Positions 14,883 through 22,888 of a stretch of DNA of 64,000 bases are shown here, piece by piece. Within the stretch, counting starts at the first letter, position 1, and each line of letters starts with the position of its first letter. Made by a program: the position numbers and the translations under genes. Below the pieces are notes generated by a model. It was not told where the DNA came from and did no database searches. It saw nothing but the letters and a program-made list of their open reading frames with translations. The stretch is from Mogibacterium sp. (GTDB lineage Bacteria; Bacillota; Clostridia; Peptostreptococcales; Anaerovoracaceae), in assembly GCA_017433975.1 (NCBI GenBank), contig JAFRGD010000017.1, positions 62,001-126,000 of the forward strand, given 5' to 3'.

Positions 14883-17267
14883 ATGAAAAACCGACTTCGA
14901 CACATGGTTGCGGCCATTGCAGCCGCAGCAATTCTTTTCTCCTGCGGGACATTGTCCGCATATGCGGACACCCCTTCGGTCCGGCATGACGACGGCAGCG
15001 GGAATGTCTACAACAGCCTGCCGGCGAATTATGTCCATTTGCAAAATATCGGACTCGAAAATGCGGTCATTGTCAGCGGCGGTGATAAGTATCAGATCAT
15101 CCGCGGACAGCTGGGAAAGAACGCGAAGGACACGCGGAACATATTGGTTTATAAGGGAAAACTGCCGGCCGGCTTTGGCACGGCAAAGCGTACAACCACA
15201 ACGGACGCTGTCGTAAAACGCAATACCATGCCCGCTTTCACGGTCAAATTTGCAAATGGAGCAAAGCTTTCGGACGGTACGGAGGCGGACGTCGTCATGG
15301 AATTTGGCGCGTGGACTCTCGCCGTCGGTTGCAGCTATAATGATATTATTCGGGATAATACTACTGTGCAGGTACCGGTGCTGCATTCCATGACCGGAGC
15401 AAAGAGACTCGCCTTTTGTGCAACACCGCCCAAAGACAGCTTTTCAAATTGGCAGTACACAGCAGAGGACCATAGTTCAGGGGCAGCAACAGCGGTTCGC
15501 ATCCCTGTAACGGTTCGAATCTGTGAACATGAAGAAGGGACTGCAATCGGTGCACCGGTCAGCGCGGAGACCTGCCCGACCATGCTCGTTGGCTTTACAG
15601 ACCTGGACGTCCGGGATGAGACGATTCGGACCAGTGCAGGGGCAAGTGCCTGGTATAACGGAACATATGCAGAGGGGATCGAACTGATCTCCGGGTGGAA
15701 GAGTCCGGTTGCGTTGGCACCGCTCTCTGGCGACGGAATTGAGAACCAGTGCCTGGTTGAAGCGCAGTCGGTCAACGGCAATACAAAGATCAAAGGCAGC
15801 GGACAGCAGTATCAGAAGATGTACGAAGCGACCGGTGCGTGGGACGACACGGCATCTTATTATAGTGGGTTGATTGCGCCTGCTTCGCCGCAGGGGTTTC
15901 GTTTCTGCTGGACCGGTTCGGTTCCCGGTGGAAAGACCTCTCAGGGCTACATGGGAACCGGAATCGGCGGGCAACCAACCGTAGCAGTACAGGCGAAGCG
16001 GTCTGCTGGCGGGTCCCTGGATAAGTCCTACGAGGGCGCCTGGAAGAGTACAACTTACATTATGAACAGTGCGACGCAATATCAATACAAACCATCTGCG
16101 GGGTATTTTGTAAAGGATCTTAAAGTCGATGGAGTGTCGCAGCCGCTGACCGAAGAAGAGCGGCAGAGCGGAGGGGTCTATACGTTCCAGCGACTGAACA
16201 AGTATCCGCTCGGTACCCGGAATATCCGGAACGGGCAAATTCTGATGGCAACCGAGAGTGGTTACTATACGATAGAAGCGGTCTTTTCCAGACAGCCAAA
16301 ATACACCGTGGCAAAAGAAGCGGACATAGAGTCTGTTCAGTATGGCAGCGAAGAGCCGATTCAATATACGGTTACAGTTGAACAAACTGCGGCAGATGCG
16401 TGTGCCGGGACAATCACGTTGGAGGATGACCTCGCGGGCGGGCTGCTGCAGATGGATCCGGAATCCGTAACTGTATCGGTGGACAGCGGGTCGTACACGA
16501 TCAATCGGGCTGACGATACCGGGATCTCGATTGCGTTTGACACGCCGGATGCTTCGGGCAGCCCGCAGCGGTTGACGTTAACGTATTCCGCTGTGGTAAA
16601 CTGGACCGCTTATGAAGAGGGAGCGATTGCAGGACCAATCGTGAACACGGTAACTGACGGTGAAACGACGGCAGAAACTTCTGTCATGGTCTGGAATGAT
16701 TTGACCATCGCAAAAGAAGTTCATGGTGATCTGCGGGACGAGACGAAGCAGTTTGAGCTGACCGTCGCCCTGGCCGGGCTCGCGCCCGGCGCGTACTACG
16801 CGACCGCGTCCCGCGGCGGTGAACTGTATCTGGTCACGGACGGGACGCGGCAGGGCGACGGCTTTGTCGCAACGGACACAGGCACCGCGAGCGTCGTCTT
16901 CAAACTGAAAGGCGGTCAGAGTGCGACCGTTTGCGAATTGCCGGTTGGCTGCCGCTATACGGTGACAGAGGCGGAGAGCGACCATGTCGCGTCGTATGAA
17001 CTGACATCAGATGCAGAAAACCCATCCTTTGTTGCGGTTGCCGGGGCGAATGCAAAGAACTGGGAGTCCCTGTCCACAGCCGAGGAGACGCTGGACGCGG
17101 CGGACGGCGTTGTCACGGTTACATTTACAAATACGCGGAACGGCGCCACGCGGTCCGGCGTTCCCGGGCATACGGATTGGATTGCGGGGCTCCTCGGGGT
17201 TCTGGCGGTCACCTGCTGTGTTTTGATTGCAGGAAGGTTCATCACGCGGAGAAAGCGGGTGAAATAG
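14883..17267 (+). CDS. Large sortase-locus adhesin, probable pilus tip protein
   Basis: A 794-residue secreted protein. The signal peptide (about 1-29) ends LSAYAD; a Cys at residue 21 gives a weak lipobox-like LFSC, but signal peptidase I cleavage looks more likely. The N-terminal 430 residues form an unrecognised adhesin-like region with few repeats. From about 475 follows a DUF11/isopeptide-like beta domain (VQYGSEEPIQYTVTVEQTAA), then the domain shared with the two other pilins (about 605-745, LTIAKEVHGDLRDETKQFEL). The C-terminus has a degenerate sorting motif ATRSG, hydrophobic segment and RRKRVK. Being the largest and last gene of the locus, with a divergent sorting motif, it is the best candidate for the tip. 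Start has GAGGAG upstream. Confidence 0.8.
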   Translation: MKNRLRHMVAAIAAAAILFSCGTLSAYADTPSVRHDDGSGNVYNSLPANYVHLQNIGLENAVIVSGGDKYQIIRGQLGKNAKDTRNILVYKGKLPAGFGTAKRTTTTDAVVKRNTMPAFTVKFANGAKLSDGTEADVVMEFGAWTLAVGCSYNDIIRDNTTVQVPVLHSMTGAKRLAFCATPPKDSFSNWQYTAEDHSSGAATAVRIPVTVRICEHEEGTAIGAPVSAETCPTMLVGFTDLDVRDETIRTSAGASAWYNGTYAEGIELISGWKSPVALAPLSGDGIENQCLVEAQSVNGNTKIKGSGQQYQKMYEATGAWDDTASYYSGLIAPASPQGFRFCWTGSVPGGKTSQGYMGTGIGGQPTVAVQAKRSAGGSLDKSYEGAWKSTTYIMNSATQYQYKPSAGYFVKDLKVDGVSQPLTEEERQSGGVYTFQRLNKYPLGTRNIRNGQILMATESGYYTIEAVFSRQPKYTVAKEADIESVQYGSEEPIQYTVTVEQTAADACAGTITLEDDLAGGLLQMDPESVTVSVDSGSYTINRADDTGISIAFDTPDASGSPQRLTLTYSAVVNWTAYEEGAIAGPIVNTVTDGETTAETSVMVWNDLTIAKEVHGDLRDETKQFELTVALAGLAPGAYYATASRGGELYLVTDGTRQGDGFVATDTGTASVVFKLKGGQSATVCELPVGCRYTVTEAESDHVASYELTSDAENPSFVAVAGANAKNWESLSTAEETLDAADGVVTVTFTNTRNGATRSGVPGHTDWIAGLLGVLAVTCCVLIAGRFITRRKRVK

Positions 17268-17404
17268 CGGAAAGCGTTGCTTTTTTCGTTCATTCGGTAT
17301 ATATTAGCAATGTCGACTCACCCGCCGCGTGTGCGGCGGGGAGCCGTCTGAGGAGTTCGGCCTCTAAATCCTTCTCATTAAATAATAAAACCAAGGAGAA
17401 CCCA
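17268..17404 (+). promoter_or_regulatory. Leader of the VUT-type transporter gene with hairpins, possible riboswitch
   Basis: The gap holds a GC hairpin (CCCGCCGC/GCGGCGGG, 17322-17341) with no T-run, a small stem GAGG/CCTC around TTCGG (about 17351-17365), then an A/T-rich tail. TCCTT (17369-17373) can pair with AAGGA in the ribosome site just before ATG 17405, which would hide the start. A queuosine-precursor transporter is a common target of preQ1 riboswitches, but the exact preQ1-I consensus is not present, so this is a structural suggestion only. Confidence 0.3.
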
Positions 17405-18142
17405 ATGAACGAACTGAAAACGCTGCTCCGCAGCATCCCGTCCCTGATCGTGGCGGTCTTTTTCATCGCCACGATATCCATGAACCTTCTGGCCAACAAG
17501 AGCATCAATCTGCCGGTTTCCTGGCTCGCCCTGGACTGCGGCATTATCGTTTCCTGGATCATATTTCTCTGCATGGACATCGTCACCCGGCAATTCGGGC
17601 CGCGCGCCGCGACCCTGCTTTCGGTTGCCGCCATCGCCGTCAACCTCGCGATGTGCTTCATCTTCTTCATCGGAAGCCGCATCCCGGGCACCTGGGGAGA
17701 GTCCTACGTTGACGGAGCAGAGATCATAATAAATACTGCGCTGGACCACACCTTCGGCGGGACCTGGTTCGTTCTGCTCGGCAGTTCGATCGCGTTTTTC
17801 GTGTCCGCGCTGGTCAATAACTTCTCGAACTGGTATATCGGCGTCCTGCTCCGGCGGAGCGAGGAGCGCCGCAGCCGCGTCACCGATACGTTTCTCAACT
17901 TCGCGTGCCGGAGCTGGGTCTCGACGGCCCTCGGCCAGTTCGTCGACAACATCACGTTCGCGTTCATCGTCAGCCGGACCTTTTTCGGCTGGACGACGTT
18001 ACAGTGCTTCACCTGCGCCGTCACCGGCGCGGTCGTTGAATTGCTCTGCGAGATGATCTTCTCGCCGGTCGGATACCGGATCTGCCAGCGCTGGCAGAAG
18101 GAAAACGTCGGCGCGGCATATCTCGAGCAGTACGCAATGTGA
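17405..18142 (+). CDS. VUT family transporter, probable queuosine precursor uptake (YhhQ-like)
   Basis: A 245-residue membrane protein starting at ATG 17405 after CCAAGGAG. It has about six hydrophobic segments (SLIVAVFFIATISMNLLAN; ALDCGIIVSWIIFLCMDIV; AATLLSVAAIAVNLAMCFIF; WFVLLGSSIAFFVSALVNNF and a C-terminal pair). Family marks are the CMDIVTRQFGPRAA motif, SALVNNFSNWYI and the late FVDNITFAFIV segment, which agree with the vitamin uptake transporter / YhhQ family that imports queuine or preQ0/preQ1. It is followed 15 bases later by an SDR gene in the same direction. Substrate is inferred from the family, not shown here. Confidence 0.8.
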   Translation: MNELKTLLRSIPSLIVAVFFIATISMNLLANKSINLPVSWLALDCGIIVSWIIFLCMDIVTRQFGPRAATLLSVAAIAVNLAMCFIFFIGSRIPGTWGESYVDGAEIIINTALDHTFGGTWFVLLGSSIAFFVSALVNNFSNWYIGVLLRRSEERRSRVTDTFLNFACRSWVSTALGQFVDNITFAFIVSRTFFGWTTLQCFTCAVTGAVVELLCEMIFSPVGYRICQRWQKENVGAAYLEQYAM

Positions 18143-18157
18143 GGGAGGAGGAGAACG

Positions 18158-18823
18158 ATGAAAAGCATGAAAGTCATGATTACCGGGGCGTCCCGGGGCA
18201 TCGGCAGGGGAACCGCGGAGTTCTTCCTGGACCGCGGGCACACCGTCGTCGGCATTGACCGGAACCCTTCGAGCCTCGACCATCCGGATTACAAACACTT
18301 CATCCTCGATATCCGCGAGGCGGACGCCTGGCCAAAGATGGACCTGCCGGGCATCCTGATCAACTGCGCGGGCGTTCAGAACGAGGAGGACATCGACGTC
18401 AACCTCATCGGGACGATGGCCGTCACGGAGCGCTTCGGAGTGCACCCGGGCATCCGGTCGATCCTCATGGTCGGCTCCGCGAGCGCGCACACCGGCTCCG
18501 AGTTTCCGGCGTACGCCGCGAGTAAGGGCGGTCTGCTCGCATACACCAAGAACATCGCGCTCCGCGTGGCGAAATACGGCGCGGTCTGCAACAGCCTCGA
18601 CTTCGGCGGCGTCCTGACCGAGCTCAACAAACCGGTCACCAAGGACCCGGTGCTCTGGGCCCAGATCATGGAGCAGACCCCGCTGAAGCGCTGGATGACC
18701 GTCGAAGAGGCCGCGGAGTGGATCTATTTCATGACCGTAACCAACCGCTTCTGCACCGGCCAGAACATCCTGATCGACGGGCTCGAAGCCGGCAACGCGC
18801 GCTTTATCTGGCCGGAGGAATAG
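18158..18823 (+). CDS. SDR family oxidoreductase
   Basis: A 221-residue classical short-chain dehydrogenase. The NAD(P)-binding TGASRGIG motif is at residues about 8-15, NCAG at about 70, and the catalytic Ser...YAASK (Tyr about 119, Lys about 123) follows. DRNPSS after strand two and the acidic Asp favour NAD(H). The protein is shorter than most FabG-like enzymes (about 245 residues), with a short region between strands two and four. Substrate unknown. It lies between a transporter and an amidohydrolase with short gaps, so it is probably part of one transcript with both. AGGGAGGAGGAG precedes the start. Confidence 0.85.
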   Translation: MKSMKVMITGASRGIGRGTAEFFLDRGHTVVGIDRNPSSLDHPDYKHFILDIREADAWPKMDLPGILINCAGVQNEEDIDVNLIGTMAVTERFGVHPGIRSILMVGSASAHTGSEFPAYAASKGGLLAYTKNIALRVAKYGAVCNSLDFGGVLTELNKPVTKDPVLWAQIMEQTPLKRWMTVEEAAEWIYFMTVTNRFCTGQNILIDGLEAGNARFIWPEE

Positions 18824-18855
18824 AGAAATCGGCCGAAAAGAGAGGAGAAAAAACT

Positions 18856-20007
18856 ATGATCATCCGAAATGCCATCATCCACGACGCGATCCATGAAGAA
18901 CCATACAGCGGAGACATCCTGATTGAGGACGGCAAGCTCGTCTCGGTCGGCGGGACCGCTGCGGGGGACGACGAAGTGCTCGACGCGTCGGGCCTCCACG
19001 CGTACCCGGGCTTTGTGGACGCCCACAGCCACATCGGGCTGGACGGATACGGCGGGCCGACGGGAACGACTTTTGATTACAATGAATTCAATGACATCTG
19101 CAGCCCGCAGCTCCGTGGCATGGACAGTTACTACGCCATGGACGCAGCGATTCCGATGGCTTTGGCGGGCGGCGTGACCACCGTTTCGACCGGCCCTGGA
19201 TCGGCCAACGTGCTCGGCGGAACGTTTCTCGCGGTAAAAATGTACGGAAAGACCGTCGACGAGGCCGTGATCAACCCGGCGGTCGCCATGAAGTGCGCGT
19301 TTGGCGAGAATCCGAAGCGCATGTACAAGGACAAGAGTAGCTCTACGCGGATGACGACGGCGTCGAAGCTCCGGCAGATGCTCTTTGAGGCGCACGACTA
19401 CATGCGCCGTAAAGAGGCAACCGGCGACGATGTCTCCAAGCAACCGAAGTTCGACATGAAAATGGAAGCCCTGATTCCGGTTCTGAATCGGGAGATCCCG
19501 CTAAAGGCGCACGCGCACCGCAGCGACGACATCATGACGGCCATCCGCATCGCCAAGGAGTTTAACGTCAGGGTCACCATCGAACACTGCACCGACGGCC
19601 ACCTGATCGTGGACGAACTGAAGGCGGCCAATGTTCCGGTCGCGGTCGGTCCGACCCTTTCCGGTGCGTCCAAATTAGAACTCCTGAACAAAACCTGGAA
19701 AACCCCTGGCGTTCTTGCAGCGGCAGGCATTCCGGTGTCGATCATCACCGACGCTCCGGTCATCCCGCAACAGTATCTGTCCCTGTGCGCAGGGCAGGCG
19801 GTCAAGGCCGGCATGGACCCTTTCCAGGCGCTGCAGGCGATCACGATTAACCCTGCGCGGCACATCGGCGTAGAGGACCGCGTCGGCAGCCTCGAGGCTG
19901 GCAAGGACGCAGACGTCGTCCTGACGGACGGCGACCCGCTGGTCAGCGACACCGTCGTGAAATACGTGATCGTGGACGGAAAGATCCGGGTGCAGAATAA
20001 TGATTAG
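18856..20007 (+). CDS. Amidohydrolase, imidazolonepropionase-like
   Basis: A 383-residue metal-dependent hydrolase starting at ATG 18856 (AGAGGAGAAA upstream). It has the split beta sandwich at both ends (VLDASGLHAYPGFVDAHSHIG; NPARHIGVEDRVGSLEAGKDADVVL) around a TIM barrel. Metal ligands seen are the HxH of DAHSHIG, the His of KAHAHRSDD, the His of IEHCTDGH and the Asp of IITDAPV. This matches the imidazolonepropionase-related amidohydrolases common in Clostridia; the true substrate is unknown. Its last eight bases overlap the next gene (ATGATTAG at 20000-20007), so the acetyltransferase is coupled to it. Confidence 0.85.
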   Translation: MIIRNAIIHDAIHEEPYSGDILIEDGKLVSVGGTAAGDDEVLDASGLHAYPGFVDAHSHIGLDGYGGPTGTTFDYNEFNDICSPQLRGMDSYYAMDAAIPMALAGGVTTVSTGPGSANVLGGTFLAVKMYGKTVDEAVINPAVAMKCAFGENPKRMYKDKSSSTRMTTASKLRQMLFEAHDYMRRKEATGDDVSKQPKFDMKMEALIPVLNREIPLKAHAHRSDDIMTAIRIAKEFNVRVTIEHCTDGHLIVDELKAANVPVAVGPTLSGASKLELLNKTWKTPGVLAAAGIPVSIITDAPVIPQQYLSLCAGQAVKAGMDPFQALQAITINPARHIGVEDRVGSLEAGKDADVVLTDGDPLVSDTVVKYVIVDGKIRVQNND

Positions 20008-20452
20008 ACTTGCAGAGGTCACGGAAGCCAACTGGATGGACGTCGCCGCCCTTTCCGTGCGGGACGGCCAGAAGGCGTTCCTCGCACCCGCGATTGACAT
20101 CCTCGCCAGAGGATACGTCTACCGCAACAGCAACGCCCGCGTAATCGTCATCGAGGACGACGGCGCGGTCGTCGGCGTCGCCCTGGTCAAGGAGTTTGAC
20201 GACGAGCCGCTCGGCTACGACCTGCAGCAGTTCATGATTGGCCAGCAGTACCAGGGCAGGGGCTTCGGCTCCGCCGCGCTTGGCCTGATTTTGGACGACC
20301 TACGCCGGGAAGGTCACTACGACCACGTGGAGGTCTGCGTCAAGAAAGCGGACACCGCGGCGATCCGCCTCTACGAGAAGTACGGCTTTACTGATTCCGG
20401 CTATGTCGACGAGGACGTCCCGGACGCGCTGAACATGATCTGTTATTTGTAA
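20000..20452 (+). CDS. GNAT family N-acetyltransferase
   Basis: A 150-residue GNAT enzyme. The acetyl-CoA loop is in FMIGQQYQGRGFGSAALGLIL (Q-x-x-G-x-G form, about residues 76-90), and AIRLYEKYGFTDSGYVDED closes the fold. The VCVKKADTAAIRLYEK pattern resembles spermidine/diamine acetyltransferases (BltD/SpeG-like), but assignment to a substrate would be a guess. It overlaps the amidohydrolase by eight bases and is followed by a weak hairpin at 20486. Confidence 0.85.
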   Translation: MIRLAEVTEANWMDVAALSVRDGQKAFLAPAIDILARGYVYRNSNARVIVIEDDGAVVGVALVKEFDDEPLGYDLQQFMIGQQYQGRGFGSAALGLILDDLRREGHYDHVEVCVKKADTAAIRLYEKYGFTDSGYVDEDVPDALNMICYL

Positions 20453-20485
20453 TAAAGAATATTTAATTTTGTATTGCTATAAAGG

Positions 20486-20512
20486 GCCCGCTGGAGATGC
20501 TCCAACGGGTCT
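20486..20512 (+). terminator. Weak hairpin after the acetyltransferase gene
   Basis: CCCGCTGGA and TCCAACGGG pair with one C-A mismatch around GATGC. It is followed by TCTGTGTATTC rather than a clean T-run, so termination is uncertain. Confidence 0.45.
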
Positions 20513-20531
20513 GTGTATTCATATACAATCG

Positions 20532-20560
20532 TTGACATACGTAATGTTACGTAGTAAAAT
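20532..20560 (+). promoter_or_regulatory. hicAB promoter with operator in the spacer
   Basis: TTGACA (20532-20537) and TAAAAT (20555-20560) are separated by exactly 17 bases. The spacer is almost filled by the inverted repeat TACGTAA-TG-TTACGTA (20538-20553, 7-bp perfect arms). HicB antitoxins repress their own promoter through a DNA-binding C-terminal domain, so this dyad is the likely operator. Confidence 0.8.
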
Positions 20561-20583
20561 TGACTTGCAAAGAGGTAGAACAG

Positions 20584-20772
20584 ATGAAAACCTCAGAATT
20601 ACTAAAGCTACTACGGAAGTCGGGCAAGTGCTATTTGGTTGAACACGGTTCCGAACACGATAAATGGCACAGTAAAATTACCGGAAAAGACTTCCGAGTT
20701 CCGCGGCACCCCGGCAAAGAAATAAGAAAGGGGACTGTGGAGAGAATATTAAAGGATGCAGGCCTGAAATAA
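20584..20772 (+). CDS. hicA: HicA-type mRNA interferase toxin
   Basis: A 62-residue toxin starting at ATG 20584 (GAGGTAGAAC upstream). It has the double-stranded-RNA-binding-like HicA fold: MKTSELLKLLRKSGK, EHGSEHDKWHSKITGK with the central His expected for RNA cleavage, and the hallmark FRVPRHPGKEIRKGTVERILKDAGL. It would cut mRNA when free of HicB. The toxin gene comes first and the antitoxin follows after 36 bases, the usual order for HicA-HicB. The operator upstream supports autoregulation. Confidence 0.92.
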   Translation: MKTSELLKLLRKSGKCYLVEHGSEHDKWHSKITGKDFRVPRHPGKEIRKGTVERILKDAGLK

Positions 20773-20808
20773 ACTTCGTTTCACGCAGTTATCCAAAGGA
20801 GGTACAGA

Positions 20809-21198
20809 ATGAAATATGTTTATCCAGCTGTTTTTACACCGGAGGATGGCGGCTTCTCGGTCTTTTTTCCGGATCTAGAGGGTTGCTACACAACAGGCGA
20901 TGACCTGGCGGATGCACTTTACATGGCGGCAGATGTCCTAGCATTCACCTTGTACGACTATGAAAAAAGACGGAAGATCATTCCCGCACCGTCCACATTG
21001 AGTGACATCGAAACAACCGGTGACGAGTTTGTCAATTTCATCGCCTGCGATACCATCGAATACCAGAAGCGCAACAACAACAGAGCCGTCAAAAAGACGC
21101 TGTCCATTCCGGAATGGCTGAATGAAGCGGCCATCGCGAAGGGAATCAACTTTTCGCAGGTCCTGCAGGACGGGCTGAAAGCGCAGCTGGGTTTATAA
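20809..21198 (+). CDS. hicB: HicB-type antitoxin
   Basis: A 129-residue antitoxin. The N-terminal partial RNase H-like domain is typical (YPAVFTPEDGGFSVFFPDLEGCYTTGDDLADALYMAADVL), and the C-terminal part (VKKTLSIPEWLNEAAIAKGINFSQVLQDGLKAQL, about 95-129) is a ribbon-helix-helix-like DNA-binding segment. It should bind HicA to block it and bind the palindrome in the hic promoter. AAAGGAGG lies at good spacing. It ends the pair; no clear terminator is seen before the next gene. Confidence 0.92.
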   Translation: MKYVYPAVFTPEDGGFSVFFPDLEGCYTTGDDLADALYMAADVLAFTLYDYEKRRKIIPAPSTLSDIETTGDEFVNFIACDTIEYQKRNNNRAVKKTLSIPEWLNEAAIAKGINFSQVLQDGLKAQLGL

Positions 21199-21395
21199 AC
21201 CGACTCAACGGACGTTGTGAATAACTGACCGCTGTGCCGAAACGGTCGGGGCTTCTGCGTGGCGCCCCGGTTTCCGCGAATCAATACTATCAACTGAATA
21301 ATCAATGGTTTATAATAGGGTTAATTGATATCTGACTTTCAACATCTTTTATAGAGCAACTATAAGAAGGGTCGATGAATGACAAGGAGGTTTCT

Positions 21396-22574
21396 ATGGA
21401 TTATTTGAAGAGAGCGAACGAGATCAAAGACGAAGTCATCGCGAACCGCCGCTATCTGCACCAGCACCCGGAGCTTGGGCACGCCCTGGACAACACCGTG
21501 TGTTTTGTCAAGGAGAAGCTCATCGAGATGGGTTATGAGCCGAAGGACTGCGGCGATCACGGTGTGGTGGCGCTCGCAGGCGGTAAGAAGCCGGGCAAGT
21601 GCATCCTCATCCGCGCCGACATGGACGCGCTTCCGATGAAGGAAGAGAGCGGGCTCGAGTTCAGCTCGCTGACCGACAGCGCGGCGCACACCTGCGGCCA
21701 CGATACGCACACCGCCATGCTGCTCGGTGCGGCAAAGGTCCTCAAGGAGATGGAGGATGAGATTCCGGGCACGGTCAAGTTGATGTTCCAGCCGGCAGAG
21801 GAAATGCTCACCGGCGCGGACAGCATGGTCAAGGGCGGCGTCCTGGAGAATCCGCACGTCGACGCGGCGTTCGGATTGCATATCTTTGCCAGTCTGCCTG
21901 CGGGCCGGGTCCTGTATTCGGTCGGTCCGATGATGTCGTCCATCGATATTTTTGAGATCCGGGTCAACGGCAAAGGCGGCCACGGTTCGCAGCCGAATAC
22001 TTCGGTCGACCCGGTCGTGATCGGTTCGCACATCGTCACGGGTCTCGAGACCATCAACGCCCGTGAAATCGCGCCGGACGCGACCGCCGTCTTGACAATC
22101 GGCTGCTTCCAGGCGGGGTCAAAATTCAACATCATTCCGGATTCCGCATTCATGTCGGGGACGATCCGGACCTTTGACAATGACGTCCGAGCGTTCATCA
22201 AGAAACGTCTCGTCGAAATCGTCGAAGGAACGGCGAGGACATACCGGGCCAACGCGACCGTCGAGTTCCACGGCGAGGGCGGCGCCCTCATCACCGACCC
22301 GGAAACCGCCAGGATCATAGGCGATTCGGTCGCAGCCGTGATCGGCGCGGAGAATGTCGACGGCAGCCTCCCACCGATTTCCGGGTCCGAGGACTTTGCG
22401 TTCGTCACCTGCGAAGTCCCGTCCACCTTCTTCGTGCTCGGCGGGTGCCCGGTCGATTACCCGGCCTATCCGCAGCACAGCCCGCAGATCCGCTTCAACG
22501 AAGACGCCTTCGTAAACGGTGTCGCGGCCTATGTCGCCGGCGCGGTCGGCTGGCTGGAGAGCCAGGCGGAGTAA
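21396..22574 (+). CDS. M20 family metallo-amidohydrolase (N-acyl amino acid amidohydrolase type)
   Basis: A 392-residue zinc enzyme starting at ATG 21396, chosen over the ATG at 21375 because AAGGAGG sits 5 bases before it. Metal and catalytic motifs are ADMDALPMKEESG, HTCGHDTHTAMLLGAAK and FQPAEE, with the dimer-domain GKGGHGSQPNTSVDP and the C-terminal SGSEDFAFV. These enzymes hydrolyse N-acyl amino acids or short peptides (hippurate hydrolase/AmhX/AbgA-like). A close paralogue of nearly the same length lies at 54848-56023 on the other strand. A hairpin terminator follows. Confidence 0.9.
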   Translation: MDYLKRANEIKDEVIANRRYLHQHPELGHALDNTVCFVKEKLIEMGYEPKDCGDHGVVALAGGKKPGKCILIRADMDALPMKEESGLEFSSLTDSAAHTCGHDTHTAMLLGAAKVLKEMEDEIPGTVKLMFQPAEEMLTGADSMVKGGVLENPHVDAAFGLHIFASLPAGRVLYSVGPMMSSIDIFEIRVNGKGGHGSQPNTSVDPVVIGSHIVTGLETINAREIAPDATAVLTIGCFQAGSKFNIIPDSAFMSGTIRTFDNDVRAFIKKRLVEIVEGTARTYRANATVEFHGEGGALITDPETARIIGDSVAAVIGAENVDGSLPPISGSEDFAFVTCEVPSTFFVLGGCPVDYPAYPQHSPQIRFNEDAFVNGVAAYVAGAVGWLESQAE

Positions 22575-22652
22575 CCGCTTCAAGAAATCGTTTAAGAGTA
22601 GCCGCCATTTGCGAGGCGCTCCGCGGTGCGCTGCCCGTCTTCCTGAAAATGA

Positions 22653-22695
22653 AAACCCGCTGGAACACAGCCGTTCCAACGGGTTTCTTGTTTTT
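22653..22695. terminator. Bidirectional terminator between the M20 gene and tRNA-Arg
   Basis: AACCCGCTGGAAC pairs with GTTCCAACGGGTT around ACAGCC, with TTTCTTGTTTTT on the plus side and AAAA (T-run for the minus strand) on the other. It can end both the plus-strand amidohydrolase transcript and the minus-strand tRNA. Confidence 0.75.
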
Positions 22696-22700
22696 GATGA

Positions 22701-22776
22701 TGGCGTCCCGAAGAGGATTCGAACCTCCGACACCCGCTTTAGGAGAGCGGTGCTCTGTCCCCTGAGCTACCGGGAC
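22701..22776 (-). tRNA. tRNA-Arg (anticodon CCT)
   Basis: The minus strand reads as a full tRNA: acceptor GTCCCGG with TCGGGAC, D-arm region with AGCTCAGGGGACAGAGC, anticodon stem CCGCT/AGCGG around loop CTCCTAA giving anticodon CCT, T-arm GGAGG-TTCGAAT-CCTCT, discriminator G and an encoded CCA (22701-22703). It reads AGG codons. It stands alone, with a hairpin terminator just beyond its 3' end. Confidence 0.95.
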
Positions 22777-22876
22777 CTGTCGTGTCAGGACGGGCCGCCC
22801 GCCCTGAACGCCTAACAATCATACCACGGCGGGCGGGTCGTTGCAAGATGTTGTTTATGAACGCGCTGCAACGTGT

Positions 22877-22882
22877 TATAAT
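22877..22882 (+). promoter_or_regulatory. -10 hexamer placed for a leaderless cvpA-like mRNA
   Basis: TATAAT ends seven bases before the ATG at 22889, so transcription would begin at or next to the start codon. The -35 is weak (TTTATG at 22854-22859 with a 17-base spacer). No ribosome site is present. Confidence 0.5.
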
Positions 22883-22888
22883 ATTAAT

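Noticed and set aside
8378..17267. Recent insertion of the pilus locus by an integrative element
   Set aside because: No integrase, tRNA-linked direct repeat or flanking inverted repeats were found at the borders; composition looks somewhat A/T-richer only toward 14.8-16.7 kb.
17268..17404. Classic preQ1-I riboswitch
   Set aside because: The loop and the A-rich tail do not match the consensus pairing; only the gene context and general hairpins fit.
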